This document shows, one piece after another, positions 1 through 4,840 of a stretch of 5,463 nt of DNA. A program made the position numbers and the translations under genes. Position 1 is the first letter of the stretch. Each line of letters starts with the position of its first letter. The notes below the pieces were generated by a model. The model did not search any database and was not told where the DNA came from. It was given only the letters and a program-made list of their open reading frames with translations. This DNA is from Treponema sp. (GTDB lineage Bacteria > Spirochaetota > Spirochaetia > Treponematales > Breznakiellaceae): positions 1-5,463 of the forward strand of contig WQXC01000103.1 in NCBI GenBank assembly GCA_009785045.1. Direction: 5' to 3'.

Positions 1-198
1 AATGTCATTGCAAATGACAGAAGCAAGATTAAAGGCATAAAACCCGAACTTTCTGCCCTTAAAAATACTTTTGTTAAAGCCAACCAGATACGGTACGATT
101 ACAGCGCCCAGAAAGAGGAAGAAGAGCAGATGAAACGCCTTGGCGCCGACCCTTCGGCAGCCCCTGTTCTTCCCCCTACGTCATCAAGCTCCGAATAA
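1..198 (+). CDS. C-terminal end of an unrecognised protein (5' truncated)
   Basis: Frame 1 is open from the first base of the window to a TAA at 196-198, giving the last 65 residues of a protein whose start lies off the left edge. I do not recognise the family. The visible part is mostly polar and probably helical, with a Lys-rich stretch and then an acidic run (KEEEEQMKRL at about residues 38-47). It ends in a flexible Pro/Ser-rich tail (PSAAPVLPPTSSSS). No membrane segment or catalytic motif is visible. It lies 48 nt upstream of the 609-aa membrane protein gene on the same strand, so co-transcription is possible, but a strong -10-like box in the gap argues that the next gene has its own promoter. 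The frame is supported by its continuous opening, plausible composition and position. The function is unknown. Confidence 0.72.
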   Translation, partial: NVIANDRSKIKGIKPELSALKNTFVKANQIRYDYSAQKEEEEQMKRLGADPSAAPVLPPTSSSSE

Positions 199-219
199 CA
201 ATACTCAAAAACTACCCAC

Positions 220-238
220 TTTTTTGCTCTTTTTTGCT
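220..238 (+). repeat. Direct repeat TTTTTTGCT x2 in the upstream region
   Basis: The 9-mer TTTTTTGCT occurs at 220-228 and again at 230-238, separated by one C. The second copy runs straight into the TATAAT box. The tract is pyrimidine-rich and has no GC-rich stem before it, so it is not a canonical intrinsic terminator for the gene ending at 198. It may be a T-rich promoter spacer or simply slippage-derived sequence. Confidence 0.55.
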
Positions 239-243
239 ATAAT
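235..243 (+). promoter_or_regulatory. Extended -10 box (TGCTATAAT) directly before the 609-aa gene
   Basis: A perfect TATAAT lies at 238-243, preceded by TG at 235-236 (extended -10, TGn-TATAAT). No good -35 hexamer is visible 16-18 bp upstream, which an extended -10 can tolerate. Only three bases separate the box from the ATG at 247. With normal spacing transcription would begin around 249-251, at or just inside the annotated start. Either the mRNA is leaderless with unusually short spacing, or the real start is a downstream codon such as TTG 277, or the box is not used. Confidence 0.5.
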
Positions 244-246
244 TAA

Positions 247-2076
247 ATGCCGATAATAGAACAAACGGGTAATAATTTGTCTACTTTTTTGAAACCACTT
301 GTGGCGCTAGTAATTACGATTCTCCTTTTTGCCGGATTTATTTATCTGGTAGATGTGGAAATTCTCGACTTTGTCCAAACCCGTTTTTATAACCCTTCTG
401 TAGTAAGCTCCTTTGAAAAAGAAAACACAGTTGATGCCGAAATAGTTCAAAACCATATTCTGGATCTGCAAAGAAAATTTGAGGCAACGCTGACAGAGCC
501 TGCAATCAGAAGCAGTTTTTTATACAATCAGAGCGCCGACGATATTTACGAACGTTCCAGAATTTACGGAATACTTGTGGAATCAACCAACGGTCTTCAG
601 GCAGTGCAGTTTGTTGACAGTAACGGAATAAGGCTTCATTATTCTACTTCGTCACGCGATATAATGAGCCAGAGTCCTACCTCTACTGCATACCGTAACT
701 ACAATGAAGATTCGCTGTCTTTGCCTTTTGACGCAGTCAGTGTTTCTGACAGCAGCGGCGCCAAATATACAATGGATGAGCATGGTGACAGGATTATTTT
801 TTCGTTCCCGTTCAGGGACTCCATGGATGTCTACCGGGGAACTGCGCTTTTTACCGTTTCAATCAGAGCTTTGGCAGAAAAACTTATCGCAGAAGGTCGT
901 TTAAAAGTCAGCGATAATATCTCGGTCATAAGAGACCCTGCCGGTATTCTTTTGGGAAGTCCTGAAATATCAAAAATGATTATTCATCGTAATGTTTCTG
1001 AAATTTGGAGAGAAGGAATTCAGGGTTATATAACTCTTGACGCCGAAGATTCGGGAATGGCTTTTTCCCTTATCTCGCTAAAAACAGAACGCGGCATTTT
1101 CTTTGGCAGATTGGTTCATAGTTATCTTTTTTCCATTTCTGAGCCGATGAAGCTCGTTTTAAAGATTTCTATATTCCTTACTTTTTTCCTTACATTATTT
1201 TTTATTTTAAATTTAAAACCCAATCCCGGAACGCTTGTAAGAAATCGTATTAAACGTTTAAGGGAAAGTCTTTTTGAACAACTGTATGCCGGTAAATCCG
1301 GTCAGGACAGGGCAAAGTGGATACTGGAACTTGAACAGCGGCGCGATGAAATCCGCTCTCATCTAAAACGTAATTTAAAATTAAGAAGCCGTCAGGAAAT
1401 ACTGATTAACAATGTTATCGATAAATCGTGGGATGAACTGCTGGCTGTTCTTAAAGTTGGCAGCGGTCAGGATATTGTTATTCAACAGGTTAAAAAAGCT
1501 CCTGTTGTGCAGGATAAAGAAGAATTTAGCGAAATCCTGGAAGAAGCAGAAGCGCTTGATGCGGAAGCGGCTGAGATAGAAGAGATTGATGATATCGAAG
1601 ACGCGGAAGCGTTAGACGCGGAAGCGTCAGAGATAGAAGAAATTGACGAGATAGAGGAATTACCGGAAGAAAATATTATTGATATAGCTCTGAGTGATGC
1701 TCTTGAGCACACCCAGCCGGAAACTTTACTCCAGTCTGGAACCAGAGGTCTTCTGCGGCTTGCCAGCAAAATTGCCAATAGGAAAACCGTTGCCGCATAT
1801 GACGGAAAAAGCGGTCTGTTATGGAAGGCAAGCAAAAAACAACGTGCAAAAGCCGGAATGGGGCTTCTTGCGGCTGCAAGCAGTAAAGTTGAATCAGGAG
1901 CAGAATCGAATAAATATGTTTCCGGCAAGCGGGGTCTTTTGGCTCATGCAAGCGAAATTGAAATTAACCGTGATTACCCTGTTACCGATGAAGTTCAGGA
2001 TTTCATTGTAGAAGTAGACATAGTTTCACCGTTCTCTTCGATGTTCTCGTCGTTAAGTGATGATAGTAAGGAATGA
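247..2076 (+). CDS. Two-pass membrane protein with Cache-like extracytoplasmic region and repeat-rich cytoplasmic tail
   Basis: This is a 609-residue protein of unknown function. It has a short N-terminus, a membrane helix at about 17-35, a large extracytoplasmic region at about 36-300, a second helix at about 302-322 followed by a positive-inside stretch (RNRIKRLR, 332-339), and a cytoplasmic tail to 609. The outer region resembles a double-Cache ligand sensor: a long initial helix (about 60-90), an alpha/beta part with LQAVQFVDSNGIRLHYS (117-133), and a second part ending VIRDPAGILLGSP (227-239). This is fold impression only, with no match to a named family. The tail has a charged helical segment (about 335-403), an acidic duplication (434-471) and four GLLxxAS motifs (498-571). 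No HAMP, methyl-accepting, kinase, GGDEF or phosphatase domain is seen. The start is uncertain: a TAA immediately precedes ATG 247 in frame, there is no Shine-Dalgarno, and the next internal Met is residue 140. It converges on the M23 gene. Confidence 0.9.
   Translation: MPIIEQTGNNLSTFLKPLVALVITILLFAGFIYLVDVEILDFVQTRFYNPSVVSSFEKENTVDAEIVQNHILDLQRKFEATLTEPAIRSSFLYNQSADDIYERSRIYGILVESTNGLQAVQFVDSNGIRLHYSTSSRDIMSQSPTSTAYRNYNEDSLSLPFDAVSVSDSSGAKYTMDEHGDRIIFSFPFRDSMDVYRGTALFTVSIRALAEKLIAEGRLKVSDNISVIRDPAGILLGSPEISKMIIHRNVSEIWREGIQGYITLDAEDSGMAFSLISLKTERGIFFGRLVHSYLFSISEPMKLVLKISIFLTFFLTLFFILNLKPNPGTLVRNRIKRLRESLFEQLYAGKSGQDRAKWILELEQRRDEIRSHLKRNLKLRSRQEILINNVIDKSWDELLAVLKVGSGQDIVIQQVKKAPVVQDKEEFSEILEEAEALDAEAAEIEEIDDIEDAEALDAEASEIEEIDEIEELPEENIIDIALSDALEHTQPETLLQSGTRGLLRLASKIANRKTVAAYDGKSGLLWKASKKQRAKAGMGLLAAASSKVESGAESNKYVSGKRGLLAHASEIEINRDYPVTDEVQDFIVEVDIVSPFSSMFSSLSDDSKE
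1546..1659 (+). repeat. 57-bp tandem duplication encoding acidic 19-residue units
   Basis: Two adjacent 57-bp units (1546-1602 and 1603-1659) encode nearly identical 19-mers, AEALDAEAAEIEEIDDIED and AEALDAEASEIEEIDEIEE. The proteins differ at three positions, while the DNA also differs at several synonymous sites (for example GCGCTTGAT versus GCGTTAGAC). The duplication is therefore old or maintained by selection on the protein. The product is a highly acidic, Ala/Ile-patterned stretch that is probably a helical or flexible linker between the membrane-proximal helix and the GLLxxAS region. Confidence 0.85.
1738..1953 (+). repeat. Four copies of a [GA]xxGLLxxAS motif in the C-terminal tail
   Basis: Within the 609-aa protein the motif appears at residues 498-507 (GTRGLLRLAS), 520-529 (GKSGLLWKAS), 536-545 (AGMGLLAAAS) and 560-569 (GKRGLLAHAS). 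In DNA these are 1738-1767, 1804-1833, 1852-1881 and 1924-1953. The GLL cores are 22, 16 and 24 residues apart, with basic residues around most copies and non-conserved linkers between them. The pattern of a fixed short core in variable linkers suggests repeated short amphipathic helices used for docking rather than a folded domain. No function is assigned. Confidence 0.8.
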
Positions 2077-2120
2077 GTTTATTCTCGAATGAGTTTACCT
2101 CATAAATGAGTTCATCTCAT
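2071..2120 (+). repeat. Three 16-17 bp direct repeats across the convergent gene ends
   Basis: The units are GAATGAGTTTATTCTC (2071-2086), GAATGAGTTTACCTCAT (2087-2103) and AAATGAGTTCATCTCAT (2104-2120). They start at the stop codon of the 609-aa gene (TGA 2074-2076), fill the 35-bp gap, and end in the last codons of the convergent M23 gene (stop at 2114-2112). Copies 2 and 3 each contain ATGAG-N5-CTCAT, so each can fold as a small hairpin on either strand. Copy 3 forms a 6-bp AATGAG/CTCATT stem. No GC-rich stem with a U-tract is present, so termination by this element is only a possibility. Confidence 0.7.
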
Positions 2121-3098
2121 TAGTGCGCGCGGGTTAACCGTTACTCCGTTTTTAAATACCGTAAAGTGTAAGTGCGACCCTGTACTCTGACCTGTATTGC
2201 CGACATCGCCGATACGTTCTCCCTGGGCAACATAAGCGCCTGTTCGGGTTCGAATCACATTCATGTGACCGTAGAGCGTCCGGTATCCGGAATGATGGCT
2301 TATAATTACATAGTTTCCAAGGATATTATCAAACCCAACTGCGCTGACCCGTCCTGCCATTGCTGCCCTGACCGGAGTGCCTGTGCTGCCCCTGATATCA
2401 ATCCCATTATGAAAATGACGGCGGTTTCTGTTAAAGGGGTCTCTTCTCCATCCGTAGAATGATGTAATGGTTCCATTAACCGGCCAGATAAATAAATCGC
2501 CGTTAATTTCCTGCAGTCTTGTCCAGTCAAGCCGTGCGCCCGGAATAAAAAGGTCGGTTCCGGTAACTATCTTATCTGAAAAAAGTTCATTTGCTATTTT
2601 AATGGCTTCGCTGTCAGCCTTATATCTTTCTGCAATTGTTCCAAGGTTCTCGCCGTTTCTGACTGTATGGAAAATTCCATCCTGATTGGGGATTCTTAGA
2701 ACCCTTCCAATCTGGAGAAGCCTTGTATTTGTTATTTTGTTTACGGAAATGATTGTGTCCTGATTTAAGCCAAAGCTGATTGCCAGGTTGCTGATATTTT
2801 CTCCGCTTCGGACAATATGTGAGTTATATAGAAGAATGCTCTGTTTTGACAGTGATTCGGGCTCAAAAACCGATTCATCGCTGTATATGGTCATGGATGC
2901 TGTGGTTAGCATGATCCCTGTTTCGTCGTCTGGTATTAGTTCTTCAGAGAGATAACCGCCGCCAATGCCGTGTTCGCGGGCATGGCTTTCCCGCTGCGGA
3001 ATATATTGAGCTGGGTTAATTATTGCTGTCAGGCACAGGACGGCTGCCAGCCTGAAAATGTTCCTGCCTGTCTGCTCATTCATATGTAGCGACAACAT
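2112..3098 (-). CDS. LysM-M23 family peptidoglycan endopeptidase
   Basis: This is a 328-residue secreted cell-wall hydrolase. It has a signal-like N-terminus with Arg before a hydrophobic core (about 17-27, LAAVLCLTAII) and possible cleavage after SHA-40. A low-complexity linker leads to two peptidoglycan-binding LysM domains (about 94-137 and 144-186), then an M23 lysostaphin-type metallopeptidase domain (about 205-326). The zinc ligands are H230 and D234 of HNGID and H311 of HLHF. The catalytic histidines H278 (YGHM) and H309 are present, so the enzyme should be active, unlike degenerate EnvC/NlpD-type members. It probably cleaves peptide cross-links in the periplasm for growth or division. 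It is the last gene of the minus cluster, 51 nt after the DUF151 gene, and may have its own promoter. The start is ambiguous: ATG 3098 has AAGG only 1 nt away, TTG 3095 has it 4 nt away, and ATG 3083 is a third option. An in-frame TAA two codons upstream blocks extension. Confidence 0.95.
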   Translation of the reverse strand: MLSLHMNEQTGRNIFRLAAVLCLTAIINPAQYIPQRESHAREHGIGGGYLSEELIPDDETGIMLTTASMTIYSDESVFEPESLSKQSILLYNSHIVRSGENISNLAISFGLNQDTIISVNKITNTRLLQIGRVLRIPNQDGIFHTVRNGENLGTIAERYKADSEAIKIANELFSDKIVTGTDLFIPGARLDWTRLQEINGDLFIWPVNGTITSFYGWRRDPFNRNRRHFHNGIDIRGSTGTPVRAAMAGRVSAVGFDNILGNYVIISHHSGYRTLYGHMNVIRTRTGAYVAQGERIGDVGNTGQSTGSHLHFTVFKNGVTVNPRALMR

Positions 3099-3104
3099 AC
3101 CTTA

Positions 3105-3133
3105 ATTTTAGTCTATTTCTCCCTGTCATGCAA
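3105..3133 (-). promoter_or_regulatory. Candidate promoter for the M23 peptidase gene
   Basis: Reading the minus strand, TTGCAT (3133-3128, 3 of 6 to TTGACA) is followed by exactly 17 bp and then TAAAAT (3110-3105, 5 of 6 to TATAAT). The predicted start of transcription, about 7 nt after the box, falls on the A of ATG 3098. This would let the peptidase be expressed apart from the upstream genes and would produce a leaderless message. The -35 is weak, so confidence is moderate to low. Confidence 0.4.
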
Positions 3134-3149
3134 TATTCCCGGCTGGTAC

Positions 3150-3710
3150 CTAACCGGCGTCATTTTCCAGTATTTTCAGTAAATCCCGTATTTCTGCAGC
3201 CTGTTCGTACTCTTCCTCGGCTATAGCCTGTTCAAGCTGCTCCTTTAGGGAGCTATATTTATCATCGACATCTTCTTCCAGGTCATTTATAAAGAATGTA
3301 AGGGGAACACCCGTATGTTCAATAATGGGGGTAGCCAGGTAAATTGGGCATTTTCGGCGGGTAGAGATGGCTAAAGCGTCAGAAGGCCTGCTGTCAAGAA
3401 TAAGAGGTTTTTCCCTGGTGTATTCACCGCCGGTAATTACCAGCCGGGCATGGAAAACATCATCTTTTAGCTCGTAGATTTCTATTTTTTTTATTGCCAG
3501 ATTTACGTTTGTTAGCATGTTAAGGAATAAGTCGTGTGTGTGCGGCCGCGACGAGCGCATTCCTTCTTTTCCTATCAAGATTGACTGCATTTCCAATGTG
3601 CCAATAAAAATCGGCACTGCGACTTCCATGTCTTTTGGCTTTAATAATATGGCATTCCCATGGCTTGTTTTGAGGATTGACCATATTTCGCTTACATGCA
3701 TTCCCTTCAC
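3150..3710 (-). CDS. DUF151 bifunctional nuclease family protein with C-terminal UVR motif
   Basis: This is a 186-residue cytoplasmic protein. Residues about 1-140 are a DUF151 (BFN, DNase/RNase) domain. The characteristic blocks are present: VPIFIGTLEMQSI (32-44), RPHTHDLFLNML (55-66) and LDSRPSDALAISTRRKCPIYL (105-125). Residues about 150-183 form a UvrB/UvrC-type (UVR) helical hairpin ending EEEYEQAAEIRDLLKILE, a common add-on in this family. Plant members were reported to have DNase and RNase activity, but the bacterial role is not settled, so nuclease activity here is inferred from the family name. The start is GTG 3710, preferred over ATG 3701 because an AGGA lies 7 nt before it while the ATG has GAAGGGA abutting it. 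It begins 9 nt after the polyprenyl synthase stop, so it is almost certainly co-transcribed and probably translationally coupled. Confidence 0.93.
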   Translation of the reverse strand: MKGMHVSEIWSILKTSHGNAILLKPKDMEVAVPIFIGTLEMQSILIGKEGMRSSRPHTHDLFLNMLTNVNLAIKKIEIYELKDDVFHARLVITGGEYTREKPLILDSRPSDALAISTRRKCPIYLATPIIEHTGVPLTFFINDLEEDVDDKYSSLKEQLEQAIAEEEYEQAAEIRDLLKILENDAG

Positions 3711-3717
3711 AAGGTTT

Positions 3718-3721
3718 TCCT
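3718..3721 (-). promoter_or_regulatory. Shine-Dalgarno AGGA overlapping the upstream stop codon
   Basis: On the minus strand, AGGA at 3721-3718 shares two bases with the TAG stop (3722-3720) of the polyprenyl synthase and sits 7 nt before GTG 3710. This decides the GTG start of the DUF151 gene. It also implies that a ribosome finishing the synthase covers the next initiation site. It is the only well-placed Shine-Dalgarno among the starts in the window. Confidence 0.75.
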
Positions 3722-4820
3722 AACTAATTAATTTAATAAAACCGTTTAACAAAGCGCGGCTGTTTTCGTTTACAGAGCAGCCGGTATAATCACTGGAGCC
3801 AAAGATATCTCTTGTCTCTGTCAGGTAAGACAGACCTTTTTCTTTTGCTTCTTCAAAAACTCCGGATGCAGTCAGCATATCGATAAGCTCATCTACTTCC
3901 GGGGCATTGGTGCCTTCTGTTTTTGCTACATGGAAGCAATAAAAAACTTTATCCCGTTTTTCCGGATATTTCTGCATGTATAAAAGAATAGGTAATCCTT
4001 TTTTTCCTTCTACTACATCATCGCCGCGTTTTTTTCCCGGAATACCTGTTGTTAAATTATAAACATCATCAAGTATCTGAAAGCCAATTCCCATTTTTCC
4101 GGCAGCTTCACCGAATAAACGCGCTGTTTCCTGCGGGGCATTTGCGCAAAGAGCGCCCAGTTCTGCCGCAAAATCTGCAAGACTGCCAGTCTTCATTGCG
4201 CACATAAGATAGTATTCTTCGATCCCCGGTACAAATGATATATTTCTGTGCCAGTTTATATCCATTGCCTGCCCAAGATGAAGTTTTCTCATGCAGTCTG
4301 TCCAGAGCCTGTAAATTTGTTCTCTGTTTTTTATTATGTTTGCCGGCAGAGTTGGGGACTCTATACAGCTTGCTGATAGAAAATAAAGGAAGGAAGCTGA
4401 GTTAATTGCTGTATCGATGCCGTAAGTTTTATGAATTGCCGGTTTTCCGCGCCGTTCGTCGGAATCATCTTCGATATCATCGTGTATTAAGCTTGCGTTA
4501 TGAGAAAATTCTACGACAGGCGAAAGCGGGATTGCAGAATCGCCGCCGCCAAGAGTTTCGCAGACGAGCGTCATTAATAAAGGCCGCCAGCGTTTGCCGC
4601 CCCGCGAAAGCATGTCGGAGAGAGGCTCTGTCAGAGCCTGCGCGGTTTCTGCGCTTGTTTTTTGACCGATGCCGGGAAATATTTTTTCTGCCCAGCTTAA
4701 ACCAGTTAAGGCTGTGTCAGTCGCGGTAACGTCAGGCTGGTTTGAAGAAGGCCATTCCGGCAGCCAGCGTTTAAGTTCCGTTTCGATTTTAACTAATCGT
4801 TGTGTATACTCTTGATCCAT
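3720..4820 (-). CDS. Trans-polyprenyl (isoprenyl) diphosphate synthase
   Basis: This 366-residue cytoplasmic enzyme condenses isopentenyl diphosphate with allylic diphosphates. Visible family features are GGKRWRP (74-80), which binds the IPP pyrophosphate; the first aspartate-rich motif D114-D115-I-E-D118 followed by RRGKPAIH (123-130); a KTGSL motif (210-214); the second aspartate motif region FQILDDVYN (247-255); and GDDVVEGKKGLP (266-277). The second motif reads DDxxN instead of the usual DDxxD. The residues 4 and 5 before the first motif are Ser and Ala. In this family, small residues there rather than aromatic ones favour products longer than C15, so geranylgeranyl or longer is more likely than farnesyl, though this is inference. 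About 40-50 extra N-terminal residues precede the core, making it longer than the usual 300-325. ATG 4820 is 5 nt after a -10-like box and has no Shine-Dalgarno. It is the first gene of the minus cluster, divergent from rlmE. Confidence 0.96.
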   Translation of the reverse strand: MDQEYTQRLVKIETELKRWLPEWPSSNQPDVTATDTALTGLSWAEKIFPGIGQKTSAETAQALTEPLSDMLSRGGKRWRPLLMTLVCETLGGGDSAIPLSPVVEFSHNASLIHDDIEDDSDERRGKPAIHKTYGIDTAINSASFLYFLSASCIESPTLPANIIKNREQIYRLWTDCMRKLHLGQAMDINWHRNISFVPGIEEYYLMCAMKTGSLADFAAELGALCANAPQETARLFGEAAGKMGIGFQILDDVYNLTTGIPGKKRGDDVVEGKKGLPILLYMQKYPEKRDKVFYCFHVAKTEGTNAPEVDELIDMLTASGVFEEAKEKGLSYLTETRDIFGSSDYTGCSVNENSRALLNGFIKLIS

Positions 4821-4825
4821 AAGCC

Positions 4826-4833
4826 ATTATAAT
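4826..4833. promoter_or_regulatory. Palindromic -10 box ATTATAAT shared by divergent genes
   Basis: ATTATAAT is its own reverse complement, so it presents TATAAT on the plus strand (4828-4833) and on the minus strand (4831-4826). It lies in the 20-bp gap between ATG 4841 (rlmE, plus) and ATG 4820 (polyprenyl synthase, minus). The plus box ends 7 nt and the minus box 5 nt before its ATG. On the minus strand TTGTAA (4854-4849, 4 of 6 to TTGACA) stands exactly 17 bp upstream, inside rlmE. On the plus strand no convincing -35 is seen. RNA polymerase bound at this one element could be oriented either way. Confidence 0.6.
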
Positions 4834-4840
4834 CTAATAA

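Noticed and set aside
199..246. Possible intrinsic terminator for the upstream gene in the T-rich gap
   Set aside because: T-runs are present, but the only stem is CAAAAA/TTTTTG with almost no GC pairs, so it does not meet the terminator pattern.
1482..1928. 148-codon open frame on the minus strand opposite the 609-aa gene
   Set aside because: Its Ser/Ala/Ile low-complexity composition is the antisense of the acidic repeat. It has no domain, and the plus-strand frame shows protein-level repeat conservation.
1694..2011. Open frames of 66-107 codons overlapping the large genes (e.g. 704-904, 1694-2011, 2172-2462, 4406-4729)
   Set aside because: All lie inside well-supported genes in other frames, lack recognisable motifs and have implausible composition, so they are shadows.
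3015..3050. Lipobox reading of the M23 N-terminus (AVLC ending at Cys22)
   Set aside because: Leu at the position before Cys is a poor fit, and the hydrophobic stretch before the Cys would be too short. An ordinary signal sequence or anchor fits better.
3137..3160. Palindrome-like CCGG...GGTACC...CCGG after the DUF151 gene
   Set aside because: The arms are interrupted and unequal around GGTACC and no U-tract follows on either strand. It is probably chance.
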